Shown in pieces: positions 6,846 through 18,867 of a stretch of 64,000 nt of DNA. The stretch spans positions 62,001 through 126,000 of the forward strand of contig CALURT010000002.1 in assembly GCA_944323245.1 (NCBI GenBank). The letters are read 5' to 3'. A model generated the notes under the pieces. That model ran no database searches. It was not told the origin of the DNA and saw nothing but the letters and a program-made list of their open reading frames with translations. The position numbers were made by a program, and so were the translations under genes. The DNA is from an uncultured Bacteroidales bacterium. GTDB taxonomy: Bacteria > Bacteroidota > Bacteroidia > Bacteroidales > UBA932. How positions within the stretch are numbered: the first letter of the stretch is position 1; the number at the start of each line of letters is the position of its first letter.

Positions 6846-8681
6846 TTATTCGCCTTTCTCGAGTTTGTCTTTAAGGGCGGCAAGCTCGGAAATATCTCCA
6901 AGAGTGGTCTTTTCGATATTGGAATTGATCTTCTTGACTGCCTTCTTCGTGTTGTCAGTTTCGGCGGCTGCCTTCTCTGCTTTCACATCAGAATATGTCT
7001 TCACATGTGAAAGAACGACTTTCTTGGTGCTGCGTTTGAGATCGATTACCTTGAAAGCAAGTTCATCGCCTGCAACCGGCATTGTACCGTCTTCCTTCAC
7101 AAGTTCCTTGGCGGAGCAAGTAGCCTCTACATCGTCTTCCAATGCGATGACGGCACCCTTGTCGTTCACGCTCGTGATCTTGAGAGTATGTACGGAACCT
7201 ACAGGATATTTGTTCTCGATTTCCTCCCATGGATTAGGCAGAAGCTGTTTGTGACCAAGGCTCAGCTTGTGGTTTTCCTCGTCGAAGTCAAGGATTACCA
7301 CGTCAATTGTATCGCCTGGCTGTACAAGCTCGGACGGATGTTTGATCTTGGTCCATGAAAGGTCGCTGATGTGTACGAGACCCTCGATTCCTTCCTCAAG
7401 CTCTGCGAATACGCCGAAGTTGGTTACATTGCGTACGATAGCCTTATGGGTAGAACCTACAGGATATTTGTCGCGGATATTCTCCCATGGATTAGGCACA
7501 AGCTGTTTCAGTCCGAGAGACATCTTCTTCTCGTCCCTGTCCAAGGTAAGGATCTGGGCTTCAACCTCGTCGCCTACTTTCAGGAAATCCTGTGCGATGC
7601 GGAGTCTCGGAGACCATGACATTTCAGATACATGGATAAGGCCTTCCACGCCCGGTTCGATTTCCACGAATGCACCGTAGTCTGCGATAAGCACTACCTT
7701 GCCCTTTACCTTGTCTCCTACCTTGAGGTTCGGATCAAGAGCCGACCAAGGATGCGGAGTAAGCTGCTTCAGGCCGAGAGCGATTCTCTTCTTGGACTCG
7801 TCGAAGTCGAGGATAACGACATTGATCTTCTCGTCGAGATGAACGACTTCCTCTGGATGGTTGATTCTGCCCCATGAAAGGTCGGTGATATGGATAAGTC
7901 CGTCCACACCGCCGAGGTCCACGAATACACCGTAGCTCGTAATGTTCTTGACGGTACCTTCGAGCACCTGTCCTTTTTCGAGCTTGCCGATGATCTGGCT
8001 CTTCTGCTGCTCGAGTTCTGCCTCGATAAGGGCCTTGTGGGAAACGACGACATTCTTGAACTCCTGATTGATCTTGACAATCTTGAAGTCCATATTTGTA
8101 TCAACATACTGATCGTAGTCCCTGATAGGTTTCACGTCGATCTGAGATCCCGGGAGGAATGCCTCTATTCCGAAGATATCGACGATCATACCGCCCTTCG
8201 TACGTGTCTTGACGTAACCCTTGACGATGTCGCCGTTGTTGTAGGCCTCGTTGACCATATCCCATGAACGGAGGGCGCGGGCCTTCTTGTGGGAAAGTAC
8301 GAGCTGGCCTTTCTTGTCTTCTGCAGTCTCTACGTAAACTTCCACCTTGTCTCCTACCTTGAGGTCAGGATTGTAGCGGAACTCAGGAGCCATGATGACA
8401 CCTTCGCTCTTGTAACCGATGTTCACGATAACCTCTCTCTTGCTGATGGCTGTAACAACACCTTCAACTACTTCGTTTTCAACTACTTTCGAGAGAGTAT
8501 TGTCATACATCTCCTCGATTTTCTTCTTGTCCTCGCCGTAGATGTCTTCATTTTCGAAGGCATCCCAGTCGAATTTGTCCGGGTCTACAGACGCATTGGA
8601 CGCCATTTTCGGTTCTACGATTGCAGGAGCCTGCTCCGTTACCGGAGTCTCTTCTGCTGCTGTTGTCTTGTTTTCTTCCAT
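6846..8681 (-). CDS. rpsA: 30S ribosomal protein S1
   Basis: 611 residues with six S1 (OB-fold) repeats beginning near residues 65, 150, 235, 320, 407 and 492. The central ones show the best matches (GTVKNITSYGVFVDLGGVDG, GKVVLIADYGAFVEIEPGVEG, IVRNVTNFGVFAELEEGIEG). S1 binds mRNA on the small subunit and helps initiation on weak leaders, which fits the poor Shine-Dalgarno signals in this genome. The acidic N-terminus and the Lys/Ala-rich C-terminal tail are normal variable ends. Confidence 0.95.
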   Translation of the reverse strand: MEENKTTAAEETPVTEQAPAIVEPKMASNASVDPDKFDWDAFENEDIYGEDKKKIEEMYDNTLSKVVENEVVEGVVTAISKREVIVNIGYKSEGVIMAPEFRYNPDLKVGDKVEVYVETAEDKKGQLVLSHKKARALRSWDMVNEAYNNGDIVKGYVKTRTKGGMIVDIFGIEAFLPGSQIDVKPIRDYDQYVDTNMDFKIVKINQEFKNVVVSHKALIEAELEQQKSQIIGKLEKGQVLEGTVKNITSYGVFVDLGGVDGLIHITDLSWGRINHPEEVVHLDEKINVVILDFDESKKRIALGLKQLTPHPWSALDPNLKVGDKVKGKVVLIADYGAFVEIEPGVEGLIHVSEMSWSPRLRIAQDFLKVGDEVEAQILTLDRDEKKMSLGLKQLVPNPWENIRDKYPVGSTHKAIVRNVTNFGVFAELEEGIEGLVHISDLSWTKIKHPSELVQPGDTIDVVILDFDEENHKLSLGHKQLLPNPWEEIENKYPVGSVHTLKITSVNDKGAVIALEDDVEATCSAKELVKEDGTMPVAGDELAFKVIDLKRSTKKVVLSHVKTYSDVKAEKAAAETDNTKKAVKKINSNIEKTTLGDISELAALKDKLEKGE

Positions 8682-8735
8682 TTTGTTAAATTAAAAACAA
8701 CTTAGTGGGTTTGACATTATTTTATGTGCCTTCCG

Positions 8736-8773
8736 GAAACAGAATTGCCCGTCTTCGGAACAAAGGCGGGCAA
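8736..8773 (-). terminator. Possible terminator after corA
   Basis: On the minus strand a TTGCCCG/CGGGCAA stem (8767-8773 with 8745-8751) is followed by the weakly T-rich TTCTGTTT. It separates corA from rpsA. The stem is short and the tail imperfect. Confidence 0.35.
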
Positions 8774-8806
8774 AATTATGCATAATAATCGGATTTTCAA
8801 AAACTT

Positions 8807-9760
8807 TTACAACATTTTTCTTTTTCTGAATATAAGCAGTATCACCGAGAAGGATACAAGCATGAGAAGAATCACTATGGCCGCATCCCAGCCGGTATCC
8901 GTCAACGGAAGGATTACGTTCATGCCGTAGAATCCGGTAATGAGGGTAGGAGGCATGAAAAGCAGGGACACGAGGGTGAATATCTTCATGATCTTGTTCT
9001 GTTCGAGATTGATAAGACCCACTACGGTATTCTGCAGATATTCAAGTCTTTCGAAGCCGAAATTGGTGTGATTGATGAGAGAGGAGATGTCTTTCAGCAT
9101 CACGTTCAGTTTCGGAAGAAGGGATTTAGGATATTTGTTGCTCTTCAGGAGGCTCGATATTATCCTCTGCTTGTCGACGATGTTCTCCCTCACGAGCATG
9201 GTATTTTCCTGAAGCTGGTTTATGTCGAGAAGGAATTCCTCGTTTATGTCCTCGCCGAGGCTCACTTTTCTGCTGTACTGCTCTATTTCCTTGGACATCA
9301 GCTCAATCATATCGGCATCGAGGTCGATTCTCTGTTCAAGGATACTTCCGAACACGATGAAGCCGTTCTGATACATTTTCGGAAAAGCCATGATTCTTCT
9401 CTGCAGGTCGGTAAAACTCCTGAGCGGGCACTCCCTCAGGGTCACGAGAATGTTTTTCGTAAGCATGAAGGATACGGTCTCCATGGAATATTCCTCCGGA
9501 CCGGGAATAAGAAAGTTGGTATTCACGTAGATGGCTGATTCCGATTCGGAAAAACGGGAGGAACTTTCGATTTCCTCAGCCTGCGCACGGCTCTGGATAA
9601 CGGTGCCCACGAAGTCTTCAGCCCCTCTTTTCTCATCACCGGTCGGAGCGAACAAATCTATCCACAGTACATCTTCAAGACGCAGACCGTCGAACGCCCC
9701 GACAGACTGCGACACGGAAATCTGACCGGTCCCCTTATCTCTGTAGAAGATTTCCAACAT
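8807..9760 (-). CDS. corA: CorA-family magnesium/divalent cation channel
   Basis: 317 residues from the chosen start. The signature YGMN lies at the end of the first of two C-terminal membrane segments (IFTLVSLLFMPPTLITGFYG and AAIVILLMLVSFSVILLIF); the large N-terminal part forms the cytoplasmic funnel. The family forms pentameric Mg2+ channels. The frame is open to an ATG at 9790, but a strong AAAGGAGGG Shine-Dalgarno sequence sits just before the ATG at 9760, and the 9790 start would lie almost at the presumed transcription start. The promoter is at 9804-9811. Confidence 0.92.
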   Translation of the reverse strand: MLEIFYRDKGTGQISVSQSVGAFDGLRLEDVLWIDLFAPTGDEKRGAEDFVGTVIQSRAQAEEIESSSRFSESESAIYVNTNFLIPGPEEYSMETVSFMLTKNILVTLRECPLRSFTDLQRRIMAFPKMYQNGFIVFGSILEQRIDLDADMIELMSKEIEQYSRKVSLGEDINEEFLLDINQLQENTMLVRENIVDKQRIISSLLKSNKYPKSLLPKLNVMLKDISSLINHTNFGFERLEYLQNTVVGLINLEQNKIMKIFTLVSLLFMPPTLITGFYGMNVILPLTDTGWDAAIVILLMLVSFSVILLIFRKRKML

Positions 9761-9803
9761 ACCCTGCCCTCCTTTGATGTTTGATGACACCTCAATATCC
9801 GCG

Positions 9804-9834
9804 CAAAGATAGTGAATTTATGCCATATATCAAA
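9804..9834 (-). promoter_or_regulatory. corA promoter (TTTG-N19-TATCTTTG)
   Basis: On the minus strand TTTG is followed after 19 bases by TATCTTTG (9804-9811). Both boxes and the spacing fit the Bacteroidetes primary-sigma promoter. It supports the downstream ATG at 9760 as the corA start. Confidence 0.65.
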
Positions 9835-9835
9835 T

Positions 9836-10405
9836 TTACAGGTGCAGAAAATGTTCAATGAAGGGTTTGCAGCCAATCAATATCAGGATTATTCCTCCGG
9901 CGATCCTGGCAGGACGGCCGAATTTTCTTCCTGCGGCCGCACCGGTATGCATTCCGGCTATCGAGAATATCATCGTGACCACAAGCAGGACAAGGGTCAG
10001 AATCAGGGAAGTATTGAAATCCGTATCCGCCATGGCAAGCGAAACACCTACTGCGGCTGCGTCTATGCTTGAAGCCACGGCCGCCGCAAGCAACCGTTTC
10101 GTCCCTGCAATGTCGACTCCGCGGCCTTCATCGTTTCTGAATGCCGAAAACAGCATGGAACCGCCGATATACGCCAAAATCACGAACGCCAGGACATGTG
10201 CCGCAGGACTTATGTATGACACTACGGAATATCCTGCAGCCCAGCCTGCAAACAGGAACATCGACTGGACCGTTCCGAAAACCGCAGCCACACTGAGAGT
10301 CTTTCCGGCAGACGGACGGCCGAGAGAAACGCTGCCGCCCATCGATACTGCAAAGGAATCGACGCTCAACGATGCCGACAAAAGCAGGATTTCGAATAGT
10401 GTCAT
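9836..10405 (-). CDS. mntP: Manganese efflux pump MntP
   Basis: 189 residues with six hydrophobic segments arranged as two homologous halves. Each half carries the acidic signature: LSVDSFAVSMGG near the N-terminus and AVASSIDAAAVGVSLA in the middle. MntP exports Mn2+ across the inner membrane. Its start overlaps the recR stop by four bases, so it is translated from the recR message. No yybP-ykoY-like riboswitch was recognised upstream, as expected for a gene embedded in an operon. Confidence 0.9.
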   Translation of the reverse strand: MTLFEILLLSASLSVDSFAVSMGGSVSLGRPSAGKTLSVAAVFGTVQSMFLFAGWAAGYSVVSYISPAAHVLAFVILAYIGGSMLFSAFRNDEGRGVDIAGTKRLLAAAVASSIDAAAVGVSLAMADTDFNTSLILTLVLLVVTMIFSIAGMHTGAAAGRKFGRPARIAGGIILILIGCKPFIEHFLHL

Positions 10406-11040
10406 GGCTTGAAAATCTGTCTGTTGATGATGGAGCGGCCCAAGGTCAGTTCATCCGCATAGTCGAGATCGTCCCCGAAGCCGAGACCGCGGGCAAGGGT
10501 GGAGATTTTCACTCCAGACGACGCTATCTGCCTGTATATATAAAAGGAAGTGGTCTCCCCTTCCACGTCTCCGCTCAATGCCAATATCACTTCCACGTCA
10601 GAGGGATTTTCGGACTCCGCACACAGGGATTCCACCCTTTCCTTCAGTTCCCGTATGGTCAGGTCCGACGGTCCGACCCCGTCGATAGGGGAAATGATTC
10701 CTCCAAGGACATGGTAGACGCCTCTGTACTGTCCTGTCCTTTCGATGAGCATGACATCCCTCACGCTCTCCACGACGCAGACCGTCTTCCTGTCGCGTTT
10801 GGAATCACCGCAGATGCTGCATATGTCATTGTCCGAAATCATACTGCATATCCTGCAATACTTTACGTCATTTCTGAGTTTGGAAATCGAATCGGTAAAA
10901 TGCCTTACGTTTTCGGACGGCTGCTTCAGCAGATACAGGGCAAGCCGCAAGGCGCCCTTTTTGCCTATTCCCGGCAGCATGCCTATCGACTCGACGGCAT
11001 TCCGCAGCAATTCCGAAGGATAAGAGTCCTCTTTATACAT
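10402..11040 (-). CDS. recR: Recombination mediator RecR
   Basis: 212 residues with the standard order: helix-hairpin-helix (MLPGIGKKGALRLALYLL), a four-cysteine zinc motif (CRICSMISDNDICSICGD), a Toprim domain (CVVESVRDVMLIERTGQYRG, then GVGPSDLTI) and the C-terminal STLARGLGFGDDLDYADELTLG. RecR helps load RecA at gaps and stalled forks. mntP follows with a four-base overlap. A structured repeat lies just upstream. Confidence 0.95.
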   Translation of the reverse strand: MYKEDSYPSELLRNAVESIGMLPGIGKKGALRLALYLLKQPSENVRHFTDSISKLRNDVKYCRICSMISDNDICSICGDSKRDRKTVCVVESVRDVMLIERTGQYRGVYHVLGGIISPIDGVGPSDLTIRELKERVESLCAESENPSDVEVILALSGDVEGETTSFYIYRQIASSGVKISTLARGLGFGDDLDYADELTLGRSIINRQIFKP

Positions 11041-11053
11041 TTTTTAATATCAG

Positions 11054-11252
11054 CCCGACGAATTAATTGTTTCAGCGCATGGGAATTCGTCGAACTGCCA
11101 TTAAGGATTTCTCCGAAATCCGGATTCATCCTAATCCCCAGTCGCCATAGCGACAGCCCCTTATTAAGGGGCGCCACCCTGCGCCACCTCCCTCGCCGGG
11201 AGGTCCGTCGCAGCCATAGCTGCTCCTCAGCGGTTGTCCGATTCATCGGACT
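11054..11252 (-). repeat. Structured multi-hairpin dispersed repeat, copy 3 (inverted)
   Basis: The reverse complement is a diverged relative of the repeat at 976-1202. Hairpins are kept with changed sequence: 11236-11251 (GTCCGA/TCGGAC), 11210-11223 (GCAGC/GCTGC), 11186-11204 (ACCTCCC/GGGAGGT), 11157-11171 (CCCCTTATTAAGGGG), 11141-11154 (GTCGCCATAGCGAC), 11105-11121 (GGATTT/AAATCC), plus a terminal GACGAATT/AATTCGTC pair. It fills the gap between recR and the kinase gene. Confidence 0.8.
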
Positions 11253-11265
11253 CATTTTTCATACA

Positions 11266-12141
11266 TTAAATCTCCCCAATTTTTGGAGGTGCAAAATTAT
11301 AATTTTCGTGGTAACCGGACAAGACTTTTATCGGCGAATCTATGAATTTCACGAAATATATCCCGTACTCCCGCCCGAGGGCTTCCAGCAACGGCCGGCA
11401 GGAACATCCGAAAGCACCCGTCACGCCCGCTTCCATGTCCTCACCTGGCCGCCTGTAAGCCAAAAGGGCCCTCTCGATGAAATTCCGGAAATTGTCCGTG
11501 ACGATTTTTCTTGCATATTCATTCCTTTCGGCTCTCTGCACGACAAACGGTGCGAACGAGGCAAGGAATCCCGAAGGATTGCGCCCCTTGTACACGGCAT
11601 CCACGACCTTCTCGTAATCCAATCTGTATTCCTCTGCGAACTCATCCCTCAATGACGGCGGAAGAAGATCCTTGATGAAATCTGCGATAAATCTCCGTCC
11701 CACGGAAACCCCGCCCCCTTCGTCTCCGAGGATATAGCCTCCGGGCTTCACGTTCTTCACTATCCGCTTCCCGTCATAGCTCCCGCTGTTTGAGCCGGAG
11801 CCGAGAATGGCCACTACACCCGGCCTGTCAGCCCACAAGGCTCTTGCAGCCGCCATGAGATCCGAGGCGAATTCCATAGCTGCATCCGGGAAATATTCCG
11901 AAAAAACGGCACGCAGACGCTCCGACGACTTTTCGGAGACAATACCTGCCCCGTAAAAGAAGAGTTCCTCCACGTCTCCGGCCTGTCCCGCACCCGTAAG
12001 GGCGTCTACGGCATCCTCCACGACTGTCCTTATGTCATTGTCGGACATTACGGCAAGATTAATCCCTTTCGTCCTCACATGCATGTCGCCGCACAGCCAG
12101 TCCGTTTTGGTCGCACCGCTTTCCACTATAAGTCTACACAT
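11266..12141 (-). CDS. BadF/BadG-type ATPase, N-acetylglucosamine-kinase-like
   Basis: 291 residues of the ASKHA fold. An N-terminal phosphate-binding loop (ESGATKTDW), a central VVAILGSGSNSG segment and GGYILGDEGGGVSVGRRF are typical of the bacterial BadF/BadG family related to eukaryotic N-acetylglucosamine kinase. It probably phosphorylates an amino sugar in the cytoplasm, perhaps for murein recycling, but the substrate is inferred from family only. It stands alone, divergent from the NUDIX gene. Confidence 0.8.
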   Translation of the reverse strand: MCRLIVESGATKTDWLCGDMHVRTKGINLAVMSDNDIRTVVEDAVDALTGAGQAGDVEELFFYGAGIVSEKSSERLRAVFSEYFPDAAMEFASDLMAAARALWADRPGVVAILGSGSNSGSYDGKRIVKNVKPGGYILGDEGGGVSVGRRFIADFIKDLLPPSLRDEFAEEYRLDYEKVVDAVYKGRNPSGFLASFAPFVVQRAERNEYARKIVTDNFRNFIERALLAYRRPGEDMEAGVTGAFGCSCRPLLEALGREYGIYFVKFIDSPIKVLSGYHENYNFAPPKIGEI

Positions 12142-12183
12142 GAATATTCAAATTGTTTTCCGTAAATATAACATATTTTTGCG

Positions 12184-12191
12184 TATATTTG
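12184..12191 (+). promoter_or_regulatory. -7 box TATATTTG for the NUDIX gene
   Basis: This is a perfect TAnnTTTG match 35 bases before the ATG at 12226. No clear -33 TTG is seen at the right spacing. Confidence 0.45.
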
Positions 12192-12225
12192 CTTATTCCG
12201 TGCCCACATATACAAACCCTTGATC

Positions 12226-15967
<3,742 letters not shown>

Positions 15968-15983
15968 CTACAAAAAATCGGGG

Positions 15984-16022
15984 AAATAAAAAAGGCAGTA
16001 CGAAATCACTTCGGACTGCCTT
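15984..16022 (-). terminator. Terminator downstream of fba
   Basis: On the minus strand the stem AAGGCAGTCCGAAG/TTCGTACTGCCTT (with one mismatch) is followed at once by TTTTTTATTT. It lies about 100 bases after the fba stop and just upstream of the beta-galactosidase gene. Confidence 0.8.
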
Positions 16023-16122
16023 CTCTAATAAATAACTAATACTATTTTAACTATGAAAAAACTCAAAAGGTGACCTTCTGCGTTACGCTTAAAGTTCTTC
16101 CTTTTGGGTCACTTCATTTCTA

Positions 16123-17124
16123 TTATTCTGCCTTGCCGTCTGAGCCGAGCACGTTGATGATCTTGTGAATGTAAAGTTTCTTCATCTCGTCACGTGCAGG
16201 ACCGAGGTATTTGCGAGGGTCGAATTCTGCCGGTTTTTCTGCGAACACCTTGCGGATGGCAGCAGTCATTGCCAGACGTGAATCCGAGTCGATGTTGATC
16301 TTGCAGACAGCGGATTTTGCAGCTTTTCTGAGTTCTTCCTCAGGAATACCGATAGCCGCTTCGAGGTTTCCGCCGTATTTGTTGATCATGTCCACATACT
16401 CCTGCGGCACTGAAGACGAACCGTGAAGTACGATAGGGAATCCCGGGAGCTCCTTCATCACGCCGTCAAGAACGTCGAATGCGAGTGGCGGAGGCACGAG
16501 ACGGCCTGTCTTCGGATCAAGCGTACACTGCTCCGGTTTGAATTTGTATGCTCCGTGTGAAGTTCCGATGGAGATTGCGAGTGAATCGCAGCCGGTCTTG
16601 CTGGTGAAGTCAACCACTTCTTCCGGCTTTGTGTATGTATGGTGTTCAGCCTGAACCTCATCCTCTACTCCGGCAAGCACTCCGAGCTCGCCTTCCACAG
16701 TCACGTCGTACTGATGGGCGTATTCCACAACCTTTTTGGTCAGGGCCACGTTCTCGTCATACGGGAGGTGAGAACCGTCGATCATTACGGACGAAAATCC
16801 GAGGTCAACGCAGCTCTTGCAGAGCTCGAACGAATCGCCATGATCGAGGTGAAGCACAATCTGAGGATTGGCCCATCCGAGTTCCTTGGCATATTCCACA
16901 GCGCCTTCCGCCATGTAACGGAGAAGGGTCTGGTTCGCATAGTTGCGTGCACCCTTGGAAACCTGGAGGATGACCGGTGATTTGGTCTCGGCAGCAGCCT
17001 GGATGATGGCCTGAAGCTGCTCCATGTTGTTAAAGTTGAAAGCAGGGATTGCGTACCCGCCGTTAATGGCCTTTGCAAACATTTCCTTGGTGTTTACAAG
17101 ACCGATTGTTTTGTATGATACCAT
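16123..17124 (-). CDS. fba: Class II fructose-bisphosphate aldolase
   Basis: 333 residues. The class II zinc and substrate motifs are present: FNFNNMEQLQAI near residue 30, VLHLDHGDSFE near 95, SSVMIDGSHLPYDENV, and LHGSSSVPQEYV near 235. It cleaves fructose 1,6-bisphosphate into the two triose phosphates in glycolysis and the reverse in gluconeogenesis. It is monocistronic, with a good promoter at 17165-17195 and a terminator at 15984-16022. Confidence 0.95.
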   Translation of the reverse strand: MVSYKTIGLVNTKEMFAKAINGGYAIPAFNFNNMEQLQAIIQAAAETKSPVILQVSKGARNYANQTLLRYMAEGAVEYAKELGWANPQIVLHLDHGDSFELCKSCVDLGFSSVMIDGSHLPYDENVALTKKVVEYAHQYDVTVEGELGVLAGVEDEVQAEHHTYTKPEEVVDFTSKTGCDSLAISIGTSHGAYKFKPEQCTLDPKTGRLVPPPLAFDVLDGVMKELPGFPIVLHGSSSVPQEYVDMINKYGGNLEAAIGIPEEELRKAAKSAVCKINIDSDSRLAMTAAIRKVFAEKPAEFDPRKYLGPARDEMKKLYIHKIINVLGSDGKAE

Positions 17125-17164
17125 AACCTTTATATATTAAAAGATATTCTCTTCACAAACTTCG

Positions 17165-17195
17165 CAAAAATAATCATTTTTGGAGAAGAATACAA
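17165..17195 (-). promoter_or_regulatory. fba promoter (TTG-N20-TATTTTTG)
   Basis: On the minus strand a TTG is followed 20 bases later by TATTTTTG (17165-17172). This is the cleanest match in the window, with fba the obvious target. Confidence 0.7.
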
Positions 17196-17224
17196 ATCGG
17201 CGAGGAAAAGAACGACAATTTTAG

Positions 17225-17232
17225 TACTTTTG
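17225..17232 (+). promoter_or_regulatory. -7 box TACTTTTG for gmk
   Basis: TAnnTTTG match 25 bases before the gmk ATG at 17257, divergent from the fba promoter. Confidence 0.45.
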
Positions 17233-17256
17233 CAGACCGTAAATGCAAGATGAACC

Positions 17257-17823
17257 ATGAGCAACAAGGTAATAATTTTCTCTGCTCCCTCCGGAGCAGG
17301 CAAAAGCACCATTGTGAACCATATCCTCGGACGTTATCCGGAACTGGAATTTTCAATATCCGCCACGTCGAGATCCCCGAGAGGAACGGAAGTGAACGGA
17401 AAGGAATATTATTTTTTCCCCGTAGAGGAATTCCGGAAGAAAATCGAGGAAGACAGTTTCGTCGAGTATGAAGAAGTGTATCCCGGCTCCTTTTACGGCA
17501 CATTGAAATCGGAAGTCCGGAGGATCTGGGACAAGGGGCATGTCATAGTCTTCGACATTGACGTCAAGGGCGGCGTGAACCTCAAAAGGATATTCGGAGA
17601 CAAGGCTTTCTCCATTTTCATACAGGCTCCTTCCATAGAGGAACTGCGTTCCCGACTGATACACAGAGGCACAGACAGCCCCGAAGCGATAGAAAAAAGG
17701 GTTGCCAAGGCGGCGGAAGAAATGACGTATGCCGACAGATTCGACCATATTCTGATAAACGACGATCTTGAAAGCGCACTGAAGGAAGCCGATATCATCG
17801 TCGGAGAATTCATCGCAAGATGA
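17257..17823 (+). CDS. gmk: Guanylate kinase
   Basis: 188 residues. Walker A is IIFSAPSGAGKST (residues 6-18), followed by the GMP-binding region (SISATSRSPRGTEVNGKEYYF) and FDIDVKGGVNLK. It phosphorylates GMP to GDP. It starts a three-gene operon; its stop overlaps the nadD start by four bases. Confidence 0.95.
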   Translation: MSNKVIIFSAPSGAGKSTIVNHILGRYPELEFSISATSRSPRGTEVNGKEYYFFPVEEFRKKIEEDSFVEYEEVYPGSFYGTLKSEVRRIWDKGHVIVFDIDVKGGVNLKRIFGDKAFSIFIQAPSIEELRSRLIHRGTDSPEAIEKRVAKAAEEMTYADRFDHILINDDLESALKEADIIVGEFIAR

Positions 17824-18374
17824 AAATCGCCGTTTACTCGGGGTCGTTCAATCCCCTGCACATCGGCCACAAGGCCATCATCGAATATCTGACCGGGAAA
17901 ATGGATTTCGATGAAGTTTACCTTATAGTATCTCCGCAGAACCCGCTCAAGGGCCCATGCGACGACCCTGACGGAATCAAAAGGACCGAGGCGGCGAAAA
18001 AGGCCGTATCCGCCTACGGACTCAAGGCAAAGGTCGACGACATCGAAATCGGAATGCCGGCCCCGCAATATACCATAAATACATTGGACGCACTGAAACG
18101 CAGGGAGCCGGACAACGAGTTTACCCTTGTCATCGGGGCGGACAACCTCGACAGGATGCACATGTGGAAAGACTACCGCCGCATCCTGTCCGAATACGGA
18201 GTGCTCGTCTACCCCCGCAAAGGATATGACATGAAACGGATATGCGACGGACTCATGGCCGAAAGCGGGAAATACAGGATAACGTTGGCAGACGCTCCGA
18301 CCGTGGATGTCTCCTCCACGGAAATACGTGAAGGACTCGCCTCGGGAGAAGACATGAATGACGTTATGCTATAA
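17820..18374 (+). CDS. nadD: Nicotinate-nucleotide adenylyltransferase
   Basis: 184 residues of the nucleotidylyltransferase fold. The SGSFNPLHIGHKAI motif at the N-terminus holds the HxGH signature, and the C-terminal VSSTEIREGLASG is the second family motif. It makes nicotinate adenine dinucleotide in NAD synthesis. It is translationally coupled to gmk. Confidence 0.93.
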   Translation: MKIAVYSGSFNPLHIGHKAIIEYLTGKMDFDEVYLIVSPQNPLKGPCDDPDGIKRTEAAKKAVSAYGLKAKVDDIEIGMPAPQYTINTLDALKRREPDNEFTLVIGADNLDRMHMWKDYRRILSEYGVLVYPRKGYDMKRICDGLMAESGKYRITLADAPTVDVSSTEIREGLASGEDMNDVML

Positions 18375-18387
18375 CATATCTGATAAA

Positions 18388-18867
18388 ATGCTCAATATCG
18401 AAACGGAGCGCAAGTTCCTCGTAAAGGACAGCTCATACAAAGACATGGCAGTCTCATCCCACAGAATCATACAGGGATATGTCTGTAAGGAAAACGGAAG
18501 GACTGTCCGCGTAAGGATAGCCGACGACAGGGCGTACCTGACAGTCAAGGGCCCGTCAGCCGACGGCATCAGCCGATTGGAATGGGAAATAGAAATAGCG
18601 GCGGAAGATGCAAAGGATCTTCTGCCGCTATGTCAGGACGGACTGATAGAAAAAATCCGTCATATCGTTCCTTTCGAAGGGAAGACTTTCGAAGTGGACG
18701 AGTTTCTGAAAGACAACGCCGGACTCACAGTGGCCGAAATAGAACTCGAAAACAGGGACGAATCCTTTTCAAGGCCCGGCTGGCTCTCCGATGAAGTCAC
18801 CGGAGACCGCCGGTACTACAATTCCTGTCTTTCAAAACATCCGTACTCTACTTGGCCCCGTCCTTGA
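18388..18867 (+). CDS. CYTH-domain protein (triphosphatase-like)
   Basis: 159 residues from the chosen ATG, which places the ExExK motif (ETERKFLV) at the extreme N-terminus as usual; the open frame to 18358 would overlap nadD. Basic and acidic residues alternate along the strands (RTVRVRIADDRAYLTVKG, RLEWEIEI, VAEIELE), forming the triphosphate tunnel. Bacterial CYTH proteins are mostly inorganic triphosphatases or of unknown substrate. Third gene of the gmk-nadD operon; its last 20 bases overlap the convergent oxidoreductase gene. Confidence 0.85.
   Translation: MLNIETERKFLVKDSSYKDMAVSSHRIIQGYVCKENGRTVRVRIADDRAYLTVKGPSADGISRLEWEIEIAAEDAKDLLPLCQDGLIEKIRHIVPFEGKTFEVDEFLKDNAGLTVAEIELENRDESFSRPGWLSDEVTGDRRYYNSCLSKHPYSTWPRP

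Noticed and set aside
10406..11053. Manganese riboswitch (yybP-ykoY) before mntP
   Set aside because: mntP starts inside the recR stop codon and the upstream sequence is recR coding; no riboswitch-like fold was seen.
10372..11655. 427-codon plus-strand frame across recR, the structured repeat and the kinase gene
   Set aside because: It runs antisense through two conserved genes and a noncoding repeat, so it cannot be one real protein.
16063..16115. Hairpin AGGTGACC/GGTCACTT before the fba stop region
   Set aside because: Only eight pairs with a wobble and no T-tract; the clear terminator is at 15984-16022.
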